A stretch of DNA of 38,541 nt. Origin: Bacillus sp. JCM 19041. GTDB taxonomy: Bacteria > Bacillota > Bacilli > Bacillales > Bacillaceae_D. The position numbers were made by a program, and so were the translations under genes. This document shows, one piece after another, positions 1 through 7,793 of the stretch (the first letter of the stretch is position 1; each line of letters starts with the position of its first letter). The stretch lies in assembly GCA_001310375.1 (NCBI GenBank), contig BAXC01000040.1:1-38541 (forward strand). The letters are read 5' to 3'. The notes under the pieces were generated by a model. It was not told the DNA's origin. It worked only from the letters and a program-made list of their open reading frames with translations, and did not search any database.

Positions 1-154
1 TTTGAAGCGCTAATCCGAATCGTCGCTGCTTCTTCACCGTTGTCATCATTACTTCCACCATTTCTGTATTTTCTTCACCATTATCACTTGACCCACATGC
101 TACAAGTGTAAACGACACCCCTAAAACTCCAACTGTTTTTAAAAATGATTTCAT
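1..154 (-). CDS. metQ: Methionine ABC transporter substrate-binding lipoprotein, N-terminus only; frameshifted as read
   Basis: This is the start of the lipoprotein that binds methionine outside the membrane and delivers it to MetP/MetN. The ATG at 154 follows a GGAGAG ribosome binding site. The first residues are a lipoprotein signal peptide: MKSFLK, a hydrophobic stretch, then the lipobox LVAC with Cys20, followed by a Ser/Asn/Glu/Gly-rich linker. The frame breaks at about position 60, where one A seems to be missing from an A-run. Adding it gives a linker ending EEAATIRISAS, as expected just before the mature domain. The gene leaves the window at base 1. The MetQ assignment rests on its position after metN-metP and on the lipobox, because the binding domain is outside the window. 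Confidence 0.75.
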   Translation of the reverse strand, partial: MKSFLKTVGVLGVSFTLVACGSSDNGEENTEMVEVMMTTVKKQRRFGLALQ

Positions 155-170
155 TTTGCTCTCTCCTTTT

Positions 171-839
171 TTATCGTTTATCTAAACGATTAGCGATATA
201 ATCCCCAATCCATTGAAACAAAAAGACTATAGCTAAAATAACAATCGTTGCAACAATCATAACGTCAGTATTCGTTCGCTGAAACCCTTGTTGGAAAGCA
301 AGAGTACCTAAACCACCAGCGCCAATCGTTCCTGCCATTGCTGTATATCCAATTAAAGCAACCGTTGTAACCGTAATTCCTGATACAAGGGCAGGCATCG
401 ATTCTGGTAATAACACTTTAAAGATAATATGCCCATTTGACGATCCCATAGCCTGTGATGCTTCTACCACACCACGATCAACTTCACGTAAAGCAATTTC
501 AACCATCCGAGCATAAAACGGTGCCGCACCAATAATTAATGCTGGCAAGGCAGCACTTGGTCCAAACATGCTCCCAACAATTGCCCGCGTAAATGGAATA
601 AGCAAAATGATTAATATAATAAATGGAATGGAACGAAAGATATTAACAATCGCCCCAACTAAGGAATAGAAAAAACGATTCTGCCATGGATTCCCTTTTG
701 CTGTCAAATAAAGAAACAAGCCAAGCATAATTCCTAAAATAAACGTGGCAGCAGCAGAAACAACAGTCATATAGATTGTCTCGTATGTTGCTTGCCATAA
801 ATTATCCCATATTACATTTGGAAACCATTGTTCAAGCAT
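171..839 (-). CDS. metP: Methionine ABC transporter permease
   Basis: This is the membrane permease of the MetNPQ importer for methionine, 222 aa, the usual length of MetI/MetP. It has about five hydrophobic segments (roughly 22-46, 58-84, 94-112, 150-175 and 192-215). A BPD_transp_1 cytoplasmic loop with the EAA-type motif lies near residues 126-145 (it starts EASQAMG) and docks on the ATPase. The ATG at 839 lies inside the end of metN with an 8-base overlap, so translation is probably coupled. Transcription should come from the S-box leader upstream of metN. The frame is intact. Confidence 0.93.
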   Translation of the reverse strand: MLEQWFPNVIWDNLWQATYETIYMTVVSAAATFILGIMLGLFLYLTAKGNPWQNRFFYSLVGAIVNIFRSIPFIILIILLIPFTRAIVGSMFGPSAALPALIIGAAPFYARMVEIALREVDRGVVEASQAMGSSNGHIIFKVLLPESMPALVSGITVTTVALIGYTAMAGTIGAGGLGTLAFQQGFQRTNTDVMIVATIVILAIVFLFQWIGDYIANRLDKR

Positions 840-1857
840 GCTCCATCACCTCCACTTCAACTTCTTTGGAACGGATGTAAGCAAGTGCCTCATTGATTTT
901 CAATGAATCGCCTGATAAACGTAAATAAAGTTTACCAAAGGACCCTTCTTGTAACTTAGAAATTTTCCCTTGTAATATCGAAACATCGATCGGAAAACGG
1001 CGAATTAAATCAGTTACAAGTTGTTCTTCAACAGGGTTTCCAACAAATGTAAGGGAAACAATTTGTCCTTCTACTTTTTCGTCAAGCATTTTCCATAGAG
1101 CATCTTCATCTTCATCGCTACTAGCAAGCTGCTTTACAAATTCCTTTGTAATCTCCTCTTTTGGTCTCCGGAACACGTCAATAACCGGTCCCTCTTCTAC
1201 AACTTGACCGCCTTCCATTACCGCGACTCGATGACAAACCTTTTGAATAACATGCATCTCATGTGTAATGAGAACAATCGTTAAATTTAACTTCTTATTT
1301 ATATCTAACAACAAATCCAAAATGGAGTCTGTCGTTTTTGGATCAAGAGCAGATGTGGCTTCATCACATAGTAGCACCTTTGGATTGTTTGCAAGCGCTC
1401 GTGCGATGCCGACACGTTGTTTCTGACCACCACTTAATTGGGAAGGATAGTTGTTTTCTCGACCTCTTAAACCTACAAGATCAATTAACTCTTCAACACG
1501 TTTCTTTCTTTCCTCCGTTGGTACATTAGCCACTTCCAATGGAAAAGAAATATTTTGCTTAACCGTTCGTGACCACAGCAAATTAAAATGTTGGAAGATC
1601 ATACCGATTTTCTGTCTTGCCATTCGGAGTTCCTTAGACGACAACTTTGATAACTCCAAACCATCCATTTCGACTTTGCCCGAAGTTGGAAGCTCCAGCA
1701 GATTAAGCAAGCGAATTAATGTACTCTTCCCAGCACCGCTATACCCAATTACGCCAAAAATTTGCCCTTCTTCTATAGATAGATTTACGTTGTTTACTGC
1801 TTGCACCGTTCCAGACTTAGATTTATATGTTTTACTGATTTCCTTTAACGAAATCAT
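832..1857 (-). CDS. metN: Methionine ABC transporter ATP-binding protein
   Basis: This is the ATPase of the methionine importer, 341 aa. Walker A is GYSGAGKS at residues 38-45, the ABC signature LSGGQ is at 141-145, and Walker B LLCDE is at 162-166. After the ABC domain, residues about 265-341 form the C-terminal NIL (ACT-like) domain, which in this family binds methionine and gives trans-inhibition. The ATG at 1857 follows a GGAGGG ribosome binding site. It is the first gene of metN-metP-metQ and sits directly below a SAM riboswitch, so it should be expressed when S-adenosylmethionine is low. The frame is intact. Confidence 0.95.
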   Translation of the reverse strand: MISLKEISKTYKSKSGTVQAVNNVNLSIEEGQIFGVIGYSGAGKSTLIRLLNLLELPTSGKVEMDGLELSKLSSKELRMARQKIGMIFQHFNLLWSRTVKQNISFPLEVANVPTEERKKRVEELIDLVGLRGRENNYPSQLSGGQKQRVGIARALANNPKVLLCDEATSALDPKTTDSILDLLLDINKKLNLTIVLITHEMHVIQKVCHRVAVMEGGQVVEEGPVIDVFRRPKEEITKEFVKQLASSDEDEDALWKMLDEKVEGQIVSLTFVGNPVEEQLVTDLIRRFPIDVSILQGKISKLQEGSFGKLYLRLSGDSLKINEALAYIRSKEVEVEVMEHA

Positions 1858-1872
1858 TCTTTTCCCTCCAAT

Positions 1873-1903
1873 AAAAAAACCTTTCTGTAAGATGACAGAA
1901 AGG
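1873..1903 (-). terminator. Intrinsic terminator of the SAM riboswitch
   Basis: A nine-base stem (arms 1880-1888 and 1895-1903, loop 1889-1894) is followed on the transcript by a run of U (A7 on the plus strand, 1873-1879). It lies between the aptamer and the metN ribosome binding site and is the expected OFF structure of the S-box leader. Confidence 0.88.
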
Positions 1904-1918
1904 CTGGTTTTTCCTTTG

Positions 1919-2024
1919 TCTCATCTCTCAAAGCACTACGCCTTGCAGGATTTAGCACCTTCAAGCCATAGCTTGCGGTTGCCGGGTTTCATCGGGCCAG
2001 TCCCTCCACCTCTCTGGATAAGAA
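1919..2024 (-). promoter_or_regulatory. SAM-I riboswitch (S-box) controlling metN-metP-metQ
   Basis: Read on the minus strand, this stretch has the hallmark S-box order: P1 strand TCTTATC, then AGAGGTGGAGGGACTGG, the conserved GATGAAACCCGGCAACC block, a variable P3 stem, GGTGCTAAATCCTGC, and the closing GATGAGA that pairs with the P1 start. Binding of S-adenosylmethionine stabilises P1 and lets the downstream terminator form. The genes below it encode methionine uptake, which fits this regulator exactly. Confidence 0.95.
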
Positions 2025-2066
2025 ATATATAGTTAATGTGTTTGATTTTCTAACAAGTGTACAAAA

Positions 2067-2095
2067 ATCATAGCATGGCACAGAAATAGCGTCAA
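2067..2095 (-). promoter_or_regulatory. Sigma-A promoter of the S-box/metNPQ transcript
   Basis: On the minus strand TTGACG (2090-2095) and TATGAT (2067-2072) are separated by exactly 17 bases. Transcription would start near 2060, about 35 bases before the aptamer. The -35 box lies only a few bases beyond the stop codon of the upstream MFS gene. Confidence 0.8.
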
Positions 2096-2098
2096 TCC

Positions 2099-3362
2099 CT
2101 AAGCTGTTTTTGTCTCAACCTGTTTTGCGACTTTCTTTCTAAAAACGAGTAAGAAAAAAACGGAACCTAATACATATAAACATGCTGTAATAGTGAACAC
2201 AATTGCATACCCATTATATGCACCATATGCAGCAACAATTCCCATTGATACAGGTCCCATTAAAGCCCACCCTAATTGAAACACCGTTTGCGTGACTGAA
2301 TTCGCAGTACCTCGCATGCGTGGATGAATTAACTTCATGACTAAAGCAGCTTGAATCGGATTTCCTGCATTCATTAATGCCTGCCTAAATAAGAACCCGA
2401 TAATTGCAAACCAAAGCACATTTGTAAATGCAGTTAGGAGTAAAAAAGGAATTGAACCCATCTGCAACAAGAACACAGCTTTCACTTCACCAAATCGATT
2501 AACTACCTTTGGTCCAATCAACATCGCAATGACTGTCATTCCTTGCCCAAGTGATAACACAAGACCGATTGCGGAATAACTTAAGTCAAACCGATCATTA
2601 AAGTATAAGTTTAAGTAAGGAATAACCAGTCCTGAACCAAACCCAATTAATAAACTCGAAACAGCAAACAGGGCAATTATTTTCCATTCCTTGCTTTTAG
2701 GGGAATGATCGACCACATCTGCAACTTTTTTTATTGCTTTTACTCTCTCTCCGTCTTTTACTTTAAGTAAGGGAAAAAAAGAAAAGGCGGTCAAGAAAAA
2801 AGCTAGAATTAAAGTGAGTTGTACGGCTTGCAGCATCGTCATTGCGGTTAATTGATACAAAAGATCAGCCAACGTTCCACTAAAAAGATGCCCTAATACG
2901 TTTGCTCCCATCATGATAGCCGCATGTAATGCAAACAATTTCACCCTTTGCTTTTCTTTTGAATTCTCTGCCAGTAAAGGGATCGCAGACACTTGTAAAA
3001 AAGCGAAAAAAAAAGCCAGTTAAGCCCGCTCCAAACAAAAGAAGAAACTCAGTTGAACTAACTGAACGAATGGCAAAGCTTATTGCCAACATGATCGATC
3101 CAATAATTAGCATTCGCTTACGACCGTACCGGTCACCTAATATGCCCGCTGGGAGCAATGCAATTGCTGTCGCAGCTGCTTGAAAAGCAATGATTTGACC
3201 ATTTAAACTATCGGTATATCCTAGCTCCCTAATATAAAAAGGATACATCACCATAAAAATGCCCATAGCTGTATTAAATGCAATTGATGACAATAAAAAA
3301 TAACGAATTGTACGATTATACGACTTGACTGGTTTAAGAAAAAACTTATGTAATAATGCCAT
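2099..3362 (-). CDS. MFS family transporter, frameshifted as read
   Basis: This is a twelve-helix major facilitator protein of 420 aa once one break is repaired; the substrate is unknown. The N-terminal half (from 3362) has the MFS signature loop between helices 2 and 3, GILGDRYGRKRML, and the second half starts at about 2990. The halves are in different frames. The junction is a run of nine A (plus strand 3006-3014); eight would give a continuous GFFFAFLQVSAIP. This is the only clear one-base gain in the window. The ATG at 3362 has a GGGGAG ribosome binding site. A palindrome just upstream may be its operator. It sits between metN and yusG and runs in the same direction. Confidence 0.82.
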
Positions 3363-3379
3363 TGATTTCTCCCCAATTA

Positions 3380-3420
3380 GCAGTTATTTCGACTCTCTAA
3401 TTATTATACGAAATAACCGC
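3380..3420. promoter_or_regulatory. Inverted repeat bracketing a -10 box before the MFS gene (possible operator)
   Basis: Arms GCAGTTATTTCG (3380-3391) and CGAAATAACCGC (3409-3420) are inverted repeats with one mismatch and a 17-base spacer. On the minus strand the spacer carries TATAAT (3403-3408), but I see no good -35 box. No U-run follows, so it is unlikely to be a terminator. An operator for a dimeric repressor is the best guess. Confidence 0.45.
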
Positions 3421-3437
3421 TGCAGTGGGTAGAATTT

Positions 3438-3659
3438 TTAGTGCCAACTATCTTCAATAAATGATTGAACTTGGTCCCAGTCTTCGTTTTGTTGCTGGAA
3501 GATTTGTTCTTGCTCAAATGAGAACCCCGTGTACATTGAATGTTGTAAGCCTTGATCTGTTTCAATTACTTCACCAATTTTTGATCCGTCCATGTAAAGT
3601 TTCAAACGACCTTCTTCATATTTTGCGACAACCTTTTGTGTGACATTCACTCTCTCCAT
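3438..3659 (-). CDS. yusG: YusG-like DUF2553 family protein
   Basis: A small acidic soluble protein of 73 aa with no signal peptide or membrane segment. It resembles B. subtilis YusG (DUF2553) in size, in the pattern KLYMDGSKIGEV followed by an acidic Gln-rich C-terminus, and in its place next to gcvH. Its function is unknown. The ATG at 3659 follows a strong GGGGGG ribosome binding site. A terminator-like hairpin separates it from gcvH upstream, so it may have its own promoter, though I see no clear one. Confidence 0.75.
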   Translation of the reverse strand: MERVNVTQKVVAKYEEGRLKLYMDGSKIGEVIETDQGLQHSMYTGFSFEQEQIFQQQNEDWDQVQSFIEDSWH

Positions 3660-3737
3660 CTTTATTCCCCCCTAAACGTCTTGCCTGTTTATAGCCTATG
3701 CTAATCTGCATTACGTATCCGAGGGAAGATCAGCCAA

Positions 3738-3770
3738 CAAAAAAAGCCTGCATTCGCAGGCTTTTCTTTA
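3738..3770 (-). terminator. Terminator downstream of gcvH
   Basis: A seven-base perfect stem AGCCTGC/GCAGGCT (3745-3762) with an ATTC loop is flanked by A7 (3738-3744) and a T-rich tail (3763 on). It follows the gcvH stop codon directly and would give a U-run on the gcvH transcript. Confidence 0.85.
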
Positions 3771-4157
3771 ATCTTCTTCATTTATCATTTCGCTGTATTC
3801 GTCAGCTGACATAAGTTTTTCAACTTCACCTTCATCAGCAGGCTCTACAACAATCATCCATGCTTTTTCATAAGGAGATTCGTTGACGAATTCCGGAGAA
3901 TCATCAAGATCCTCATTCACTTCAACGACTTTTCCATTAATAGGTGCATAAAGTTCAGAAACTGTTTTTACAGACTCTACACTTCCAAATGGCTCGTCCG
4001 CTTCAATTTCGTCACCGACTTCAGGGAGCTCAACAAATACGATATCACCAAGTTCAGACTGAGCGAAATCAGTTATGCCAATACGCACTTTATTTCCTTC
4101 AGTTTTTACCCACTCATGCTCTTCAGAGTACTTTAATTCTTTTGGTAAATTGCTCAT
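3768..4157 (-). CDS. gcvH: Glycine cleavage system H protein
   Basis: This is the lipoyl carrier protein that shuttles the methylamine group between the P, T and L proteins of the glycine cleavage system; in B. subtilis it is also the entry point for lipoate relay. It has 129 aa, the usual length. The lipoylated lysine is Lys64 in [13 protein letters not shown], and the N-terminal pattern YSEEHEWV is typical. The strongly acidic C-terminus also fits. The ATG at 4157 has a GGAGGG ribosome binding site. It is a single gene with its own terminator; no other gcv genes are in the window, as in B. subtilis, where gcvT-gcvPA-gcvPB lies elsewhere. Confidence 0.96.
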   Translation of the reverse strand: MSNLPKELKYSEEHEWVKTEGNKVRIGITDFAQSELGDIVFVELPEVGDEIEADEPFGSVESVKTVSELYAPINGKVVEVNEDLDDSPEFVNESPYEKAWMIVVEPADEGEVEKLMSADEYSEMINEED

Positions 4158-4280
4158 TAATTATCCCTCCAGCTAATTACTAGTACGTCTGTAATCATAC
4201 ATGAAAAAGACGTTTGCGAAAAGTAGAATGTTTCTAAAGAAAGAGCGATTATCGTGTTTACACTTATTTAAACGATAAGA

Positions 4281-4637
4281 TTATAGCCATAGATCGTTAA
4301 ATTGATCCTGTTTGAATCCAAAGCTTACTTTTTCCCCATCTGTCACGATTGGGCGTTTAATGAGCATTCCGTCAGAAGCAAGTAATTGATACTTCTCTTC
4401 ATCACTCATATTCGGCAGTTTTGTTTTTAAATCCAACTCACGATATTTTTTGCCACTTGTATTAAAAAAAGCTTTTAATTCTACTCCACTTATTGCATGT
4501 AACTCTTTTAATTCAGTAGCAGATGGTGGCGAGTCCACAATGTGGATCGCTTCAAATTCAACGCCATTCTCGCTAAGCCACTTTTTTGCATTACGACATG
4601 TTCCACATTTTGGGTATTCATAAATAGTTAAACTCAT
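4281..4637 (-). CDS. ArsC/Spx-family thioredoxin-like protein (YusI-like)
   Basis: A small cytoplasmic protein of the arsenate reductase/Spx fold. The N-terminus IYEYPKCGTCRNAKKWL carries a CxxC pair (Cys11 and Cys14), and residues near 90-100 read KRPIVTDG, the Arg-Pro motif of this family. I start it at the ATG at 4637, seven bases after GAGGG, which gives 118 aa. An ATG three bases upstream and a GTG at 4655 are worse placed. Position between gcvH and fadE matches B. subtilis yusI. It is not a clear Spx, and arsenate activity cannot be told from sequence. Confidence 0.85.
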   Translation of the reverse strand: MSLTIYEYPKCGTCRNAKKWLSENGVEFEAIHIVDSPPSATELKELHAISGVELKAFFNTSGKKYRELDLKTKLPNMSDEEKYQLLASDGMLIKRPIVTDGEKVSFGFKQDQFNDLWL

Positions 4638-4707
4638 CATTAATCCCTCTTTCACTTAAAGTGTCGCTTTCTATTATGCTTAAAACACCATGTCGAAACA
4701 ACTTATA

Positions 4708-4794
4708 AGGGAAGCGACTTTTTAGCCGCTTCCCTAGAGAGGAGAATGCTCCTTGCGAGAGGAGCATTTATTTTATTTGGGGCTTAAACCCCAA
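4708..4794 (-). terminator. Cluster of three stem-loops after fadE
   Basis: Three perfect hairpins follow one another: 4708-4735 (nine-base arms), 4745-4768 (nine-base arms) and 4777-4794 (six-base arms). They fill most of the gap between the fadE stop codon and yusI. None has a strong U-run on the minus strand, although T-rich sequence follows the middle one on the plus strand. They probably end or protect the 3' end of the fad operon mRNA. Confidence 0.55.
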
Positions 4795-4805
4795 AGAGTA
4801 ACTAA

Positions 4806-6587
4806 TTAAACAACATATTTTTTAGCTCCAATAACTTCTTTAGCGATTTCACGCTTTTTCGCAACCACATTAATTGGTTGGTGACGAGTAAGCTTGCGCA
4901 GCATTGAAAGCATCGTGCGCAATGTATCTCCTTCTTCAACATGAGTTAATGCTTTTTTCGCATTCGCTTCAATACGGTTAATTGCTTCTTGACCAAATAC
5001 TTCAGTCATAAGAAGCTTCTGCTTTTGTTCATCTACAGATGACGCTGCAATCGCTTTTTCTGTCCGTAAAATAGTTGATTCAAGCGAATAAATATCATTA
5101 ACGATATCCGCAACAACTGCCAATACTTCTTGTTCTTTCTCAAGTTCTGGACCATATTTCTGTGCTCCAGTACCTGCAATCATTAAGAATACTTTCTTTG
5201 CCATCGACAACAAATATTTCTCTTGTGCGAGTGGCTTATCTTCAATTTCTTGTGGCATTAACATCATTAACTCTTCTTGCAAGGCAGTTGCCTTCTCTAA
5301 GAAAGGCAGCTCTCCTTTTAACGCTTTTCTCATTAATGTTCCTGGAACAAGCATCCGGTTAATTTCATTTGTACCTTCAAAAATGCGGTTAATTCGTGAA
5401 TCACGATAAATTCTTTCTACTTCGTATTCAGCCATGAACCGTATCCACCATGAATCTGAACAGCCTCATCAGCAACAAAATCAAGTGTCTCTGATCCATC
5501 AAATTTATTTAATGAACACTCAATTGCATATTCTGCAATCGCATTCGCTACAGCACGTCCGTCCTTCTGTTCTTCATCTGATAGACTCGCAAAACGGTCT
5601 TCAATCAATCCACCAGTGCGATAAATTGCACTTTCTGAAGCAAAAATCGCTGTTGCCATTGACGCTAATTTCTCTTGAATTAATGTAAATGAAGCAATTG
5701 GCGTCTTAAATTGCTTTCTCTCCGTCGCGTAAGTTGCCGCAAGCTCAAGAGCTGCTTTTGATCCACCAATACAACCAACACCAAGCTTATAACGACCAAT
5801 GTTTAAAATATTGAATGCAATTACATGACCACGACCAATTTCTCCTAGTACATTCTCTACAGGCACTTGTGCATCTTCTAAAATAAGGGTACGAGTAGAT
5901 GATCCCTTAATCCCCATCTTTTTCTCTTCAGCCCTGTGCTTACCCCATTAAATTCCTTTTCTACAATAAATGCGGTGAACTTCTCACCATCGATTTTTGC
6001 ATAAACGACAAAAACGTCAGCAAACGCGGAGTTTGTAATCCATTGTTTTTCTCCATTTAAAGCATAATGGGTGCCTGCTTCATTTAAAACAGCCGTTGTT
6101 TTTGCTCCTAGGCATCGGAGCCAGAGCTTGGCTCTGTTAGCGCATATGCTGCGAATTTTTCTCCTGTCGCAAGATCAGGTAAGTATTTGCTTTTTTGTTC
6201 ATGAGAACCGAAGAAAACAATCGGCAACGTACCAATTCCAACGTGAGCGCCATGGCTTAACCCAAATGCTCCAGCACGACTAAATTTTTCAGATATTAAT
6301 GAAGAGCTAATTTTATCAAGACCTAGCCCACCATATTCTTCAGGCACATCTGCGCCAAGTAAACCAAGTTCTCCTGCTTTTTTCAATAAACGTGTTGTAT
6401 GTTGAAACTGGTGGTTTTCAATATCTTGAACAAACGGGAAAACCTCTTTTTCTACAAAACCTTCTGTTGTCCGAGCAATCATCAATTGCTCTTCTGTATA
6501 ATCTTCTGGAGCAAAATACTGTGATGCTTCAATATCTTCTAATAAAAAACTGCCACCTTTAACTAACTTCTTTGTTGTTTCACCCAT
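4806..6587 (-). CDS. fadE: Acyl-CoA dehydrogenase, frameshifted three times as read
   Basis: This is the FAD enzyme of the first beta-oxidation step, oxidising acyl-CoA to trans-2-enoyl-CoA. Three one-base losses break it, near 6110 (CCC run), 5933 (GGG run) and 5437 (TTT run). Repairing them gives 594 aa, matching FadE/YusJ of B. subtilis. Visible parts are the N-terminal helical domain, YALTEPSSGSDA (FAD/substrate loop), KKMGIKGSSTRTL, and RDSRINRIFEGTNEINR near the catalytic region. The ATG at 6587 is 18 bases after fadA, with a GGAGG ribosome binding site. It is the last gene of fadN-fadA-fadE. The long C-terminal extension is typical of this subfamily. Confidence 0.9.
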
Positions 6588-6605
6588 TATTGCTTCCTCC
6601 TTTTA

Positions 6606-7781
6606 TTAAACCAATTCAAATACGCCTGCTGCACCCATGCCGCCGCCGATGCACATTGTTACAACACCAAACTGTTCACCACGCCGCTTCATTTCATGTG
6701 CGAGTGTCAATGTTAGCTTTGATCCTGTACAGCCAAGTGGATGTCCTAATGCTATTGCTCCACCATTCACATTCACTTTTGCATGATCTAGCTTTAATGT
6801 TCGAATAATCGCAAGTGCTTGTGAAGCAAATGCTTCATTTAATTCAAACAACCCGATATCTTCAAGCTCTAGTCCGGCTTGTCGGACGGCTTTAGGAATT
6901 GCCTCAATTGGTCCAATCCCCATTACTTCCGGTGCCACGCCTGCTACAGCAAAACTTCGAAATTTTAATAATGGACTCATGCCTCGTTCAAGGGCTTCTT
7001 CTTTTTCCATTAACAAAACAGCTGCAGCACCATCACTCATTTGTGAAGAATTTCCTGCTGTTACTGTTCCTTTTAACTGAAACGCAGGTTTTAACTTCGC
7101 AAGCGTTTCAATCGTTGTCTCTTTTCTCACGCCTTCATCAATCATTACTTCACGGTTTAACACACTTACCTTTCCGTCTTCACCTAGCACTTGCTCATTA
7201 ACGGTAACGGAAACGATTTCGTCAGTAAATTTACCATTTGCAATGGCTGTTGCTGCTCTTTTATGACTTTCAGTTGAAAATGCATCTTGGTCAGATCGGC
7301 TAACTCCATACTGTCTGGCGACTTCTTCAGCCGTGTAACCCATTGACATATAATATTCAGGTGCATCATCAATTAGTTTAGGATTTGGTTTAACAACATG
7401 ACCACCAATTGGGATCATGCTCATTGATTCTGCTCCACCAGCAATAATTGCCTTGCTTTGACCAAGCATTATTCGTTCCGCACCATAAGCAATTGTCTGT
7501 AATCCTGAGGCACAATAACGGTTGATGGTTACTGCTGGAACCGACTGTGGAATGCCAGCTAAAATACTTAAGTTCCGGGCCATGTTCATACCTTGTTCTG
7601 CTTCTGGCATTGCACAGCCAATAATGACATCTTCAATTTCTGTTGGGTCAATAGCAGCGCGACGAATTGTTTCCTTCACCGCAATTGCACCTAAATCATC
7701 TGAGCGAACATGGGCAAACGCCCCTCGCTTAGCTTTACCAACTGGCGTTCGTGCTCCTGATACAATAACTGCTTCCTTCAC
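6606..7781 (-). CDS. fadA: Acetyl-CoA C-acyltransferase (3-ketoacyl-CoA thiolase)
   Basis: The thiolase of beta-oxidation, which cleaves 3-ketoacyl-CoA with CoA to acetyl-CoA and a shortened acyl-CoA. It has 391 aa, full length. The nucleophile is Cys90 in NRYCASGLQ; His347 lies in GGAIALGHPLGCTGS and the base Cys377 in CIGGGMGA. The NEAFA motif is also present. Translation starts at 7781, with a GGAGGG-type ribosome binding site, 12 bases after the fadN stop codon. Middle gene of the fad operon and the only one of the three with an intact frame. Confidence 0.96.
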   Translation of the reverse strand: MKEAVIVSGARTPVGKAKRGAFAHVRSDDLGAIAVKETIRRAAIDPTEIEDVIIGCAMPEAEQGMNMARNLSILAGIPQSVPAVTINRYCASGLQTIAYGAERIMLGQSKAIIAGGAESMSMIPIGGHVVKPNPKLIDDAPEYYMSMGYTAEEVARQYGVSRSDQDAFSTESHKRAATAIANGKFTDEIVSVTVNEQVLGEDGKVSVLNREVMIDEGVRKETTIETLAKLKPAFQLKGTVTAGNSSQMSDGAAAVLLMEKEEALERGMSPLLKFRSFAVAGVAPEVMGIGPIEAIPKAVRQAGLELEDIGLFELNEAFASQALAIIRTLKLDHAKVNVNGGAIALGHPLGCTGSKLTLTLAHEMKRRGEQFGVVTMCIGGGMGAAGVFELV

Positions 7782-7793
7782 TCGCGATCCCTC

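Noticed and set aside
1338-2032. Plus-strand open frames opposite metN and the S-box
   Set aside because: They lack ribosome binding sites, have unlikely composition and lie over well-supported minus-strand features.
4234-4285. A hairpin with ATCG and GTTTA arms after yusI
   Set aside because: The stem has bulges and no U-run, so it is not supported.
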